From the NCBI RefSeq assembly GCF_014384785.1, contig NZ_JACRSU010000001.1, positions 620,001 to 684,000 of the forward strand: a DNA stretch of 64,000 nt, given 5' to 3'. Shown here piece by piece: positions 23,250-31,882 of this stretch (within the stretch, counting starts at the first letter, position 1; the number at the start of each line of letters is the position of its first letter). The notes below the pieces were generated by a model. The model did not search any database. It was not told the DNA's origin and saw only the letters and a list, made by a program, of their open reading frames with translations. A program made the position numbers and the translations under genes. This stretch comes from Congzhengia minquanensis. Its GTDB lineage: Bacteria > Bacillota > Clostridia > UBA1381 > UBA9506.

Positions 23250-24620
23250 TTATAATTTTATGTCTGGAATCGTTGCAAAGCCTTGTGCCAAATCGTCGTC
23301 TGAGGGAATATAGTCGGACATTTCACCGTTGTGATATTTTTCATAGGCCACCATATCGAAATAGCCTGTTCCGGTAAGACCAAACACAATGGTTTTCTCC
23401 TCGCCGGTTTCCTTGCACTTCATCGCCTCGTCCACCGCTGCACAAATGGCGTGGGCGCTCTCTGGCGCAGGTAGAATTCCCTCTGTGCGCGCAAACTGCT
23501 CTGCCGCAGCAAACACCTGTGTTTGCTCTACCGAACGTGCCTCCATCATCCCGTCGTCAAACAGCTGGGAGAGCACCGAGCTCATGCCGTGATAGCGCAG
23601 GCCGCCTGCGTGGTTGGGCGCAGGAATAAACCCGTTGCCCAAAGTATACATTTTTGCCAAGGGGCAAACCATGCCCGTGTCGCAAAAGTCGTAAACATAT
23701 TTTCCCCGTGTAAGGCTGGGGCACGATGCAGGCTCCACCGCAATGATACGGTAGTCCGCCTCGCCTCTGAGTTTTTCCCCCATAAATGGCGCGATAAGGC
23801 CGCCTAAATTCGAGCCGCCGCCGGCACAGCCAATAATGATGTCGGGCTTTATGCCAAATTTATCCAGAGCGGTTTTCGTTTCCACACCGATAACTGATTG
23901 ATGCAAAAGTACCTGATTTAACACGCTGCCTAAAACGTAGCGGTAACCCTCTGTGCCAACCGCAACTTCCACAGCCTCGGAAATGGCACAGCCTAAGCTG
24001 CCCGTGGTGCCAGGGAACTCCTCAAGCATCTTCCTGCCAACATTGGTAGTATCAGAAGGCGACGGCGTAACCGAAGCGCCGTAGGTGCGCATTACCTCCC
24101 GGCGGAAGGGCTTCTGCTCATAAGACACCTTTACCATGAACACCTTGCAATCCAGCCCAAAATAGGAGCAGGCCATGGAAAGAGCCGTGCCCCACTGCCC
24201 TGCACCCGTTTCTGTTGTAACGCCTTTTAAGCCCTGTTTTTTCGCGTAATAGGCCTGGGCAATAGCGGAGTTTAACTTGTGGCTGCCGCTGGTGTTGTTG
24301 CCCTCAAACTTATAATAAATTTTTGCCGGGGTACCCAGCTTTTTTTCCAGGTTATACGCCCGCATCAACGGCGACGGGCGGAACATTTTGTAATATTCCC
24401 TAATTTCTTCGGGAATTTCAATCTGCTGTGTTTCGTTGTCCAGCTCCTGCTGCACCAGCTCTTCACAGAACACGCCGGACAGCTCCTGGGCCGTCATGGG
24501 TTTCAGCGTTCCCGGATTTAACAGCGGCGCGGGTTTATTTTTCATGTCCGCCCGGACGTTGTACCAATATTTTGGCATCTCACTTTCTTCCAAATAAATT
24601 TTGTAAGGGATTTTCTGCAT
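23250..24620 (-). CDS. trpB2: TrpB2-type tryptophan synthase beta chain
   Basis: 456 residues; longer than TrpB1 (about 400), as usual for the TrpB2 branch with its N-terminal extension (MPKYWYNVRADM..). PLP-binding lysine in NNTSGSHKLNSA, catalytic region TETGAGQWGTALSMAC, phosphate loop CAGGGSNLGG, and ATESAHAI-like ILPAPESAHAI. It makes tryptophan from indole and serine; TrpB2 enzymes often work without TrpA, salvaging free indole. Alone here, no other trp gene near. Ribosome site AGGAGG 8 nt upstream. Its leader carries a TRAP-like attenuator. Confidence 0.93.
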   Translation of the reverse strand: MQKIPYKIYLEESEMPKYWYNVRADMKNKPAPLLNPGTLKPMTAQELSGVFCEELVQQELDNETQQIEIPEEIREYYKMFRPSPLMRAYNLEKKLGTPAKIYYKFEGNNTSGSHKLNSAIAQAYYAKKQGLKGVTTETGAGQWGTALSMACSYFGLDCKVFMVKVSYEQKPFRREVMRTYGASVTPSPSDTTNVGRKMLEEFPGTTGSLGCAISEAVEVAVGTEGYRYVLGSVLNQVLLHQSVIGVETKTALDKFGIKPDIIIGCAGGGSNLGGLIAPFMGEKLRGEADYRIIAVEPASCPSLTRGKYVYDFCDTGMVCPLAKMYTLGNGFIPAPNHAGGLRYHGMSSVLSQLFDDGMMEARSVEQTQVFAAAEQFARTEGILPAPESAHAICAAVDEAMKCKETGEEKTIVFGLTGTGYFDMVAYEKYHNGEMSDYIPSDDDLAQGFATIPDIKL

Positions 24621-24673
24621 GGTTCGTTCCTCCTAAAAAAATATTTTGAAGAGCGTTGGTGAGAAATAAAAAA

Positions 24674-24702
24674 CCTGCCTTTAAAATAAGTTTAAAGGCA
24701 GG
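24674..24702 (-). terminator. Attenuator terminator in the trpB2 leader
   Basis: Perfect 12-bp stem CCTGCCTTTAAA / TTTAAAGGCAGG, 5-nt loop, six Ts after it on the minus strand, 50 bp before the trpB2 start. Its 5' arm and loop include TAAACTTAT, complementary to ATAAGTTTA inside the NAG region. Confidence 0.9.
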
Positions 24703-24805
24703 ATAAAATACATCATAAAAAAAACATATTCACTCTGCTCATCTCAGCTAAACTTATCTCAACTCAACTGCTTCCGCCTGCGCGGAACACTCTCTTCTAC
24801 TAATT
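24703..24805 (-). promoter_or_regulatory. TRAP-type leader: eleven NAG triplets and 5' hairpin
   Basis: Reading the minus strand from the expected start: TAG, TAG, GAG (24802-24792), a TTCCGC-loop-GCGGAA hairpin (24787-24772), then CAG, GAG, GAG, AAG, TAG, GAG, GAG, GAG (24770-24733), each separated by exactly two bases. Three plus eight makes eleven, the number bound by the TRAP 11-mer. ATAAGTTTA within the fourth and fifth triplets of the second group can pair with the terminator (antiterminator). TRAP with tryptophan would block this and let the terminator form. Known mechanism, inferred here. Confidence 0.8.
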
Positions 24806-24834
24806 AAGATAGCACACTTTTCTAAAAATGTCAA
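24806..24834 (-). promoter_or_regulatory. trpB2 promoter
   Basis: Minus strand TTGACA (24834-24829), 17 bp, TATCTT (24811-24806). The start site would fall near 24800, so the first NAG triplets lie at the extreme 5' end of the RNA. Confidence 0.75.
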
Positions 24835-24840
24835 GACTTT

Positions 24841-26028
24841 TTAAAGATTTCTTTCTAATGTTGCGGCCATTGGCAAATCATTCTCAATGGTAATCCATGC
24901 GCACTGAATAAATTCTTCTTTTTCAAATCCCATTAGCCCAATTGTGCCGCGCTTTGTTTTTGTTACCTCACAAAAATACAGGTTGTCCTTATTCACAAGA
25001 TCGGTCTCCGCGGTAAAATAGCGCACCGTGCCGTTGGGCATGGCAACAGCACCTAAAAACTTACAAGCCATCAACGTGTCTGTGTTCCGAAACGTCACAA
25101 GCATCATCGGATAGCCGTTTGCCAACGTTTCAAAGCTTATGTCAAACTGTTCCTCCGCCGCAAGTCCTGCCTTTTTCACAATGGACAAATAGGTTTCGTA
25201 TAGTTCGTCGCCGTCAATATCTCCAATGTAATAGTTTGTTTCGGAGTTGGTCTGAATTTCAAGCAGGTGGGAAATTACAATTTTATTCCAAACATCTCTT
25301 GCCAGTGATTCCGCTGTTTTAGACTTATTTTTAATTTCCTTGGCAAAGCTTGTGTGTTCAACAATTACCGCTCTGGGCAGGGACAATTGTTCAAAATCGT
25401 AGCGGATAAGGTTGTTATATCGCGCTTTTAATGCCGCCATGTCCACATCAGACAATTCCGCAAAATCCACAAATCCATCCGGAATATAAGGTCCCGGATC
25501 CTTGCTGTCCTGCTCAATTGGTTTTTCCTGCTCAGCTGGTTTCTGTGTTTTATCCGGTTTTTCCTGTTCTTCCGGCTTTTCCGGCTGTGATGGCTCTTCC
25601 GATGTTACAATCTGCACCATGCGGCTTGCCTCGTCCCAGTCCACTTTTGCGCCCATTCCTTCCGACACAGCGCGCACAGGAACCAGCGTTCGTCCGCCAA
25701 TGAGTCGTGCAGGCGCGTCTAATGCAACGGCTTTGCTGTTTTTCATCAGTTCTGCGCTGTCAATAGTGATGGAAATTTTCACGTCGCCCTTCACCGCCAA
25801 AGCTGTACGGGTTGCTTCGTCCCAATCCACCTTTGCGCCCAGTGCCTCAAAAATCAGACGCATAGGTACCAGCGTTCTGTCGTTTTCAATTACAGGATCC
25901 ACGTCGAATGCAAGCTCTGCACCGTCTACCATCACACGGATGGGCCTGTCCTCCGCCCCATACACCGGTACAGCAATTAGCACAAGAGCCATACACAAGC
26001 TAACAAAAAAAGCAACTGTTCTTTTCAT
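24841..26028 (-). CDS. Secreted stalk-domain (copper amine oxidase N-like) protein
   Basis: 395 residues. Signal peptide (about 1-24), two stalk domains with the repeat ENDRTLVPMRLIFEALGAKVDWDE.. (about 30-85) and GGRTLVPVRAVSEGMGA.. (about 90-145), a Pro/Glu/Lys linker (EKPEEQEKPDKTQKP), and a C-terminal domain of about 200 residues not recognised. The stalk domain in Clostridia is a surface-display or binding module without amine-oxidase activity. Ribosome site GGGGGA upstream. No partner gene in the same direction except trpB2 downstream, which has its own promoter. Confidence 0.8.
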   Translation of the reverse strand: MKRTVAFFVSLCMALVLIAVPVYGAEDRPIRVMVDGAELAFDVDPVIENDRTLVPMRLIFEALGAKVDWDEATRTALAVKGDVKISITIDSAELMKNSKAVALDAPARLIGGRTLVPVRAVSEGMGAKVDWDEASRMVQIVTSEEPSQPEKPEEQEKPDKTQKPAEQEKPIEQDSKDPGPYIPDGFVDFAELSDVDMAALKARYNNLIRYDFEQLSLPRAVIVEHTSFAKEIKNKSKTAESLARDVWNKIVISHLLEIQTNSETNYYIGDIDGDELYETYLSIVKKAGLAAEEQFDISFETLANGYPMMLVTFRNTDTLMACKFLGAVAMPNGTVRYFTAETDLVNKDNLYFCEVTKTKRGTIGLMGFEKEEFIQCAWITIENDLPMAATLERNL

Positions 26029-26128
26029 TTTTCAATCCCCCAAAATGTTAATATTTTATATATTGTCATTATATATCGAAAAAAGTCAATTGTCAACCAT
26101 TAACTTTAAATAAAAATGATAAAAGCAG

Positions 26129-26158
26129 TTGCAGCATAGCTTTGTTTTTTGGTATAAT
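26129..26158 (+). promoter_or_regulatory. Promoter of the AraC-family gene
   Basis: TTGCAG (26129-26134), 18 bp, TATAAT (26153-26158), 26 bp before the start codon. Confidence 0.6.
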
Positions 26159-26184
26159 GAAAAAAAAGAAAGGAGTGCAATGTT

Positions 26185-27051
26185 ATGGACCGCGCAGAAT
26201 ATCACCGTTCCTCCAGCAGGATGAACCGAATTCTGATAGAAACCGATACCGTTTTGGGACACATTAAATCGGCCTGGTGCAGAATTGTGCGTGCGGAATT
26301 TGAGCCAATGGAGGTACCCAGGCACCGCCACTCGCTGTTTGAACTGCACTTTTTTTTGACCGGCAGCGGCACAGCCACTGTAAATTGCGGCACGGCTGTT
26401 TCAAACGAAACCTACCCCATTGGCTCGGGCGAATTTTTATTGGTGCCGCCCATGGAAGACCACGCCTTTTTGGGAATTGCACCCAACAGCGCAAAATTTG
26501 TGATGGCCTTTTCTGCGGAAAACGATGGAGCATGTTTTGGCAGATGCAGGGTGTTATCCGGCACGCGGCAAATGGAAACTATTATTGAAATGATGCAAAC
26601 AACCGCTCAGAAAAACGACCCCGGCGCAGACTACACCATTTGCGCCCTTGCCGGTGCGCTGATAACCGATGCTTTGCGCATTGCCTGCCCCGGCCTGTTT
26701 TCAGCACGCCCCCAGAAGTTTATTCAAGCCGAGAATTTGGCGGACTGTGCTGAACAGATTATTCGTGACAACATCGACCGAGGTATTACTGCAGAATTTG
26801 TTTCTAACCAACTGTTTTTAAGCCTAAAACAGTTAAACCGTCTGACTCTGGAACGCCGGGGAGCAAGTGTTTCCCAGCTCATCAGCAAAATCCGGCTTGA
26901 AAAGGTGAAACAGCTTTTAGCCGGCGGGAACGACACCATGGCGGAGATTGCGGAGAAAACCGGGTTTTCCAGCGGATACAGCCTGAGTCGCTTTTTTGTT
27001 CGAAGTCAGGGCATTTCTCCGGGCCGGTACCGCAGGGAAATCCGAAAATAA
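26185..27051 (+). CDS. AraC-family transcriptional regulator
   Basis: 288 residues. N-terminal cupin (about 30-110; VPRHRHSLFELHFFLTGSG with metal-like His pair), C-terminal double HTH (about 190-285): SNQLFLSLKQLNRLTLERRG and IAEKTGFSSGYSLSRFFVRSQGISPGRYRR. This is the sugar-responsive type common in clostridial carbohydrate loci. Ribosome site AAGGAG. Convergent with the FAD oxidoreductase gene, 6 bp apart; no divergent target is present, so its regulon is not visible here. Confidence 0.88.
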   Translation: MDRAEYHRSSSRMNRILIETDTVLGHIKSAWCRIVRAEFEPMEVPRHRHSLFELHFFLTGSGTATVNCGTAVSNETYPIGSGEFLLVPPMEDHAFLGIAPNSAKFVMAFSAENDGACFGRCRVLSGTRQMETIIEMMQTTAQKNDPGADYTICALAGALITDALRIACPGLFSARPQKFIQAENLADCAEQIIRDNIDRGITAEFVSNQLFLSLKQLNRLTLERRGASVSQLISKIRLEKVKQLLAGGNDTMAEIAEKTGFSSGYSLSRFFVRSQGISPGRYRREIRK

Positions 27052-27057
27052 CGCTGC

Positions 27058-28206
27058 TTAAAAATGCTTTGCCAAATAGGTTCCTAAATTTTGCCCCATG
27101 GTGAACGTGTTGCCCGAAACGCGGTAGCTTGCATGGGCCAGATAGTCTCCGCTGATGCACCGTCCCGCCATATAAAGATTTTCAATGCCCTTTGCTTTCA
27201 GCGCCCGGAGGGGAATGTCGTAGGGCTTCATTTTAACATCTGCGTTTTCATAGCCGCCCTTTGTGTGCACGTCCACATTAAAGGTAACGCGGCAAACGCT
27301 ATCTTCATGTTTGGCCCCGGTAATTAAATCGTCCACCGTTACGGTGTATTCGCCTTTTAATCTTCTTCCGTCCCGCACGCCAATATAGGTCGGCGTGGCG
27401 ATAACGGAAATGTTCTTCCAAATGCCGCCTAAGGATTTCAGTGCGTTCACCGCCTGAAACACTTCGTGACGGCCCTCAATGGTGGCTTTGGTAAGTGTTT
27501 TACTGTCAATTCCGCTGCCATATTGGTGGTTCACGCCAAAGTTATAAACCCCTTCGCGGATGTAGGAAAGCGTGGGCATTAAATAGCTTGGCGTAAATCC
27601 TGCCCGCTTTAGCTCGGCGAGCATATTTTTTTTGCCTGCTTCAATGGGGAAACCAGGATAGTTGTTGGTGAAAAACTTAACTTCCTCCCGGTCTAACCCG
27701 GTGAGCAGGGCAAGATAGCTCATGGGCTGGCCCTCTTTTCCGTCTGCTCCAAATTCAAAACCGCACCCGGCAAAAAAGCCAACGTCGCCGTCGCCGGTTG
27801 CATCTACAAATATTTTCCCCCGGATTTCTAAAAATCCGTCCTTGTTTAAAACGCTCACAGCGGTAATTTTGCCGTTTTCTACGTCAGCGTCAAAAATTTT
27901 GGAGAAATAAAAAATGTCTACGCCTGCATCAACCAAACGGCGCTCTAAGTAATATTTCATTTGCTCCGTGTCGAACTTAAAGTTTTCCGTTTCCGGCTCA
28001 AACTGTGTTCCCACAGCGGCCCTTAAGGTTTCTACAAACCCTTTTTTGTCCTTTGCGTCCATCACGTAGCCCAGACAGTCGGAGGTGAGTATCCCCCCCA
28101 GCTCGCCAAACTGCTCAATCAATGCTACGTCTTTTCCGCCCTCCGCGGCAAACAGTGCCACAGCGGCGCCCGCGGAGCCTCCCCCGCACACTACGATGTC
28201 ATACAT
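27058..28206 (-). CDS. FAD-dependent oxidoreductase (FAD_oxidored family)
   Basis: 382 residues. The dinucleotide-binding motif VVCGGGSAGAAVALFAAEGG starts at residue 5; later FVDATGDGDVGFFAGCGF and the closing NLYMAGRCISGDYLAHASYR are typical of the Pfam FAD-dependent oxidoreductase family found with polysaccharide utilisation genes. Its substrate is unknown. Promoter TTGCAG-17-TATAAT (28261-28233, minus strand), ribosome site GGAGGGA. Confidence 0.85.
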   Translation of the reverse strand: MYDIVVCGGGSAGAAVALFAAEGGKDVALIEQFGELGGILTSDCLGYVMDAKDKKGFVETLRAAVGTQFEPETENFKFDTEQMKYYLERRLVDAGVDIFYFSKIFDADVENGKITAVSVLNKDGFLEIRGKIFVDATGDGDVGFFAGCGFEFGADGKEGQPMSYLALLTGLDREEVKFFTNNYPGFPIEAGKKNMLAELKRAGFTPSYLMPTLSYIREGVYNFGVNHQYGSGIDSKTLTKATIEGRHEVFQAVNALKSLGGIWKNISVIATPTYIGVRDGRRLKGEYTVTVDDLITGAKHEDSVCRVTFNVDVHTKGGYENADVKMKPYDIPLRALKAKGIENLYMAGRCISGDYLAHASYRVSGNTFTMGQNLGTYLAKHF

Positions 28207-28341
28207 AGTAAATCCCTCCTTTGGTTAGGCCCATTATATCAAAATTTATGGCCTTCTGCAAATTTTTTTTGAGTTTTAATGTTGATTTAATAAATGGCCG
28301 GTATGATAAGTAGTAACGAAACACAGAAAGGAAGGATGAAC

Positions 28342-30294
28342 ATGAAAAAAATTGCGATATCCACGGCGCTATGCCTGCTGATGCAAACCTGTTATCTGCT
28401 TTCGGCCTGCGCCTCTTATGAAGACAATTTAGGCACAATTGATTTAACGGCCATGACTGTGACAGGTGCGGGCATCGCCGTAACGGACAACACCATATCC
28501 ATTACCGAAGGGGGCGACTTCACCGTAACAGGCGAAAATAACAACGCCATGATTTATGTAAACGCTCAGGACAAGGTAAAGCTCAGGCTCTCGGGCGTTT
28601 CGCTAAAAAATGAAAGCGGCCCAGCCATTTTCTTTGACAACGCGGAAAAATCGCTGATTACCGTAACGGAAAACACCGAAAACATTGTAGAAGACGGTTT
28701 GGACTACGGCGACACAGACGCCAAAGCAGCCATTTTTTCCAACGACGATTTGGAAATTAAGGGAAACGGCAGTCTCACCGTTGTGGGAAATTACAAACAC
28801 GGCATTGCCTCGGACGACGACATCTCCATTGAAAACGGCGTGCTCAATATCACGGCAAACGTAACAGACGGAATTCACGTGAACAATACCTTTAAAATGA
28901 GCGGCGGCACGCTGAATATTTCTGCCGTAAGCGACGGAATTCAGGCGGAGGAGGACGCGGTGATTGACGGCGGCGTGATAAACATTACCAAAAGCGAGGA
29001 AGGCATTGAAAGCGGCACCACGCTCACCATTAACGGCGGTGAAATTAACATTGTGTCCACAGACGACGGGCTGAACTCCGGCGGCGGACTGGGTACAGGC
29101 GGATTTGGCGCAGGTGGGTTTGGCGGAATGGGCGGCCGCGGCCAGCGGCCGGACGGCGCGCAGTCAAACGAAACGCCCCCTGAACTTCCAAACGGTGAAC
29201 AGCAAAATGGAACACCTCCTGAGGGAACACCGCCCGAGGGCGCTGTGCAAGACCGCAAAGCTATGATGCCTCCCGACGGAGGCAAGACTGCCGGAAGCGG
29301 CGCAGACGCCTCAAATACCGAAGCCAATTCAAGTGTTGAAGCCACAGACCGCAGCATTTATATTAACGGCGGCATAATTAAAATCGACGCGTCCGGTGAC
29401 GGGGTGGATTCCAACGACTCCATCTATATGACCGGCGGCGAACTTTATGTTGATGGCCCCACCTCAGGCGGAGACAGTGCAATTGACACTGAGGGACGGT
29501 TTGAAGTGTCCGGCGGCACGGTTGTGGCCGTGGGCAGCAGCGGCATGGCAATGGGCGTTACCAGCGGTTCCGACCAGTGTGCATTTTTAGTAAATCTCTC
29601 CGAAACCGCCCAGGCAGGCTCTGTTGTGTCGCTTGTCGGACCGGACGGGAACACGGTTTTTGAATATACTGCAAAAAAAGCCTTTTCTTCTGTAGTGTAT
29701 TCCTCTCATAAATTAAAAGAAAACGAAACCTACACGTTATACATCAACGGCGAGGAGAAGCAAACCGTTGAAATGACGCAGAAGCAGGTTACGCTGGGCA
29801 GCCGGGGTGCAGGCGGTTTCGGCGGCCCGAACGGCTCTGGCGGCGGACGTTTTCCTGGCGGGGCAGACGGTGCTGACGGAACCGAAGGATTTGGCGGAAA
29901 AGACGGCGGTGTCCGTCCCCAAAACGGCTGGGGCGGAGCACAAAAGCCCATTCAGGTGGTATTAAACGGCGCGGCGCTCACCTTTGACGCATCACCCACC
30001 ATTGAAAACGACACCACCTTAGTGCCTTTTCGCGGCATTTTTGAAGCGCTGGGTATGGAGGTAACCTGGGACGAAGCCACGCAAACCGTTTCAGCCTGGA
30101 AAGACGGCGTTACTCTAACGCTCACCATTGGCAGCGCCGAAGCGGACAAAAACGGCGAAAAAATAGGTCTTCTGACCGCGCCGGTTCTCTCGAAAGAGGG
30201 CAGAACGCTGGTTCCCGTGCGGTTCATTGCAGAGAGCTTAGGCCTAACTGTCACATGGGACGAAGCAACCCGCACGGTGAACATAACCGCATAG
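28342..30294 (+). CDS. Lipoprotein with DUF4353-type carbohydrate-binding repeats and C-terminal stalk domains
   Basis: 650 residues from ATG 28342 (AAGGAAGG 7 nt upstream). Lipobox LLSAC at about 20-24. A right-handed beta-helix-like N-terminal region (about 40-260; repeats such as DDLEIKGNGSLTVVGN, GGTLNISAVSDGI, GGEINIVSTDDGL) matches DUF4353. A Gly- and Pro-rich low-complexity linker (about 265-340) follows, then more helix repeats, a second Gly-rich linker and two stalk modules (VLNGAALTFDASPTIENDTT.., SKEGRTLVPVRFIAESLG). This is a surface-anchored binding protein. First gene of an operon with VTC and DUF4956 genes. Confidence 0.8.
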   Translation: MKKIAISTALCLLMQTCYLLSACASYEDNLGTIDLTAMTVTGAGIAVTDNTISITEGGDFTVTGENNNAMIYVNAQDKVKLRLSGVSLKNESGPAIFFDNAEKSLITVTENTENIVEDGLDYGDTDAKAAIFSNDDLEIKGNGSLTVVGNYKHGIASDDDISIENGVLNITANVTDGIHVNNTFKMSGGTLNISAVSDGIQAEEDAVIDGGVINITKSEEGIESGTTLTINGGEINIVSTDDGLNSGGGLGTGGFGAGGFGGMGGRGQRPDGAQSNETPPELPNGEQQNGTPPEGTPPEGAVQDRKAMMPPDGGKTAGSGADASNTEANSSVEATDRSIYINGGIIKIDASGDGVDSNDSIYMTGGELYVDGPTSGGDSAIDTEGRFEVSGGTVVAVGSSGMAMGVTSGSDQCAFLVNLSETAQAGSVVSLVGPDGNTVFEYTAKKAFSSVVYSSHKLKENETYTLYINGEEKQTVEMTQKQVTLGSRGAGGFGGPNGSGGGRFPGGADGADGTEGFGGKDGGVRPQNGWGGAQKPIQVVLNGAALTFDASPTIENDTTLVPFRGIFEALGMEVTWDEATQTVSAWKDGVTLTLTIGSAEADKNGEKIGLLTAPVLSKEGRTLVPVRFIAESLGLTVTWDEATRTVNITA

Positions 30295-30310
30295 AAAGGA
30301 GGAATGAATT

Positions 30311-31060
30311 ATGGCAATTGAAGTATTTAACCGGTATGAACAAAAATATCTTTTAACCCGCGAAACCTTTTTAAAGGTAAACGAGGCGGTGAAACAGCAC
30401 ATGGAGCCGGATGCTCACAGTGCGGGGGACGTGTTCTACCCCATTTGCAACATTTATTACGACACAGAAGACTGCGCCCTAATCCGCGCCTCCGTTGCCA
30501 AGCCGGCCTATAAGGAAAAACTGCGTTTGCGTTCTTACGGCAGAGCGAAGCCCGACGATTTGGTCTATCTGGAAATTAAGAAAAAATACCGCGGTTTGGT
30601 AAACAAGCGGCGCACCGCAATTCCTCTTTCCTGTGCGGCGGAGTTTGTTCAAACCGGCGCCCTGCCCCAGGTTTTGCCCTGCATGAACCGGCAGGTAATG
30701 GGCGAGCTTTCTTACTTTGTGCGCACCCATACCCTTATGCCAAAGGCCTTTGTGGCCTACGACCGCATTGCCTATTTTGACAGGGAAACCCACGACCTGC
30801 GCATTTCGTTTGACCGCAATCTCCGGGCCAGGAGCGACAGGTTGTCGCTAACCTCCGCTGACACAGGCACGCCGATCATAAAATCCGACGTTTATGTGAT
30901 GGAGGTGAAAACCAGGTTTGCCGCTCCCCTTTGGCTGACAGATTTGCTGGCAGACCAAGGACTATATAAACAGAGCTTTTCAAAATATGGCAGCTTTTAT
31001 TTAGACGCGCTGACAGCGCCCGCGCCCGCCGCCCAAACGGATGCGAAAAAAACAGCTTAA
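30311..31060 (+). CDS. VTC-domain (polyphosphate-polymerase-like) protein
   Basis: 249 residues. VTC tunnel-type fold: RYEQKYLLTRE at the start, YYDTEDCALIR, KLRLRSYG, VYLEIKKKYRGLVNKRR, VAYDRIAYF, RISFDRNL and VMEVKTRF, giving the many Lys/Arg/Glu of the triphosphate tunnel. In yeast, Vtc4 of this family polymerises phosphate from ATP. Bacterial versions next to DUF4956 and CotH-like genes are predicted to modify a surface or intracellular polyanion; the activity is not proven. Ribosome site AGGAGG, 16 bp after the preceding gene. Confidence 0.85.
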   Translation: MAIEVFNRYEQKYLLTRETFLKVNEAVKQHMEPDAHSAGDVFYPICNIYYDTEDCALIRASVAKPAYKEKLRLRSYGRAKPDDLVYLEIKKKYRGLVNKRRTAIPLSCAAEFVQTGALPQVLPCMNRQVMGELSYFVRTHTLMPKAFVAYDRIAYFDRETHDLRISFDRNLRARSDRLSLTSADTGTPIIKSDVYVMEVKTRFAAPLWLTDLLADQGLYKQSFSKYGSFYLDALTAPAPAAQTDAKKTA

Positions 31061-31142
31061 CGCTAATAGTTTACCAAACGCCCCAAATGCGGCCCGCCGT
31101 TGAGGTGCAAAAATACAAGCGGGCCGGAAAGGATTTTACACG

Positions 31143-31829
31143 ATGAACGACTTTCTCACTTCACTTACCGCCGGTTCGGGCGAAACGCTGACGGCTACAG
31201 CCGTGCTGCTTGCATTGTTGGTTTCCGGCCTGAGCGGTTTCATGATTGGCTTTACCTACTTGAAAACCAACGACAGCGAAAATGTTCAGCGCAACTTTGT
31301 GTTAACGCTTTTTATGCTGCCTGTGATTATGAGCGTGATTATCCTGTTTGTGGGCAGTAACGTTGCCCGCGCGTTCAGCCTTGCGGGCACAGTTTCTATC
31401 ATTCGCTTCCGCAGCGCCCCCGGCGACCCAAAAGACATTGGTTACATCTTCTTTTCCGTGGCGGCGGGTCTTGCCTGCGGTATTGGCTTTTATTTTTACG
31501 GCCTCGCCTTTGTGGTGATTTTGTGCATCATTATGGCTATTTTGGAAAAATCGAAGTTCGGACGGCCCCGGGCACGGGCACGTATGCTGAAAATCACCAT
31601 TCCGGAGGATTTAAACTACACCGGCGCCTTTGCAGACGTGTTTGAAGCCTATACCAAACGTATTAGCCTAAACGCCGTAAAAACGGCGGACTTAGGGTCT
31701 GTGTTCGTGCTGACATATCACATTGTTATGGCGGAAGGAGCAGACGAAAAGGAACTGATTGACCAGCTTCGGTGCAGAAACGGGAACTTAACCATTTCTA
31801 TTTCCGAAATTCCCGCCATTGCAAAATAG
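31143..31829 (+). CDS. DUF4956 membrane protein
   Basis: 228 residues. Three or four transmembrane helices in the first 130 residues (LTATAVLLALLVSGLSGFMIG.., FVLTLFMLPVIMSVIILFVG.., SVAAGLACGIGFYFYGLAF..), with the conserved cytoplasmic loop SIIRFRSAPGDPKDIGYIF, then a soluble C-terminus. DUF4956 genes co-occur with VTC-domain genes; one proposal is that both form a membrane polymerase. The second half resembles an ACT-like sensory fold; that is uncertain. Confidence 0.85.
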   Translation: MNDFLTSLTAGSGETLTATAVLLALLVSGLSGFMIGFTYLKTNDSENVQRNFVLTLFMLPVIMSVIILFVGSNVARAFSLAGTVSIIRFRSAPGDPKDIGYIFFSVAAGLACGIGFYFYGLAFVVILCIIMAILEKSKFGRPRARARMLKITIPEDLNYTGAFADVFEAYTKRISLNAVKTADLGSVFVLTYHIVMAEGADEKELIDQLRCRNGNLTISISEIPAIAK

Positions 31830-31882
31830 GTTGAAAAAACCATCTGCACATGATAAAATAAAGAAAAAAGGAGGCGGGGCAA

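Noticed and set aside
24703..24805. T-box or S-box riboswitch in the trpB2 leader
   Set aside because: No AGGGTGGNACCGCG box or Stem I pattern; the NAG spacing explains the sequence better.
24841..26028. Copper amine oxidase activity for stalk-domain proteins
   Set aside because: Only the N-terminal non-catalytic module is present; the catalytic domain with the TPQ tyrosine is absent.
28941..29951. Minus-strand Pro/Ser-rich frames in the Gly-rich lipoprotein gene
   Set aside because: They mirror the repetitive Gly/Pro linkers of the plus-strand gene.
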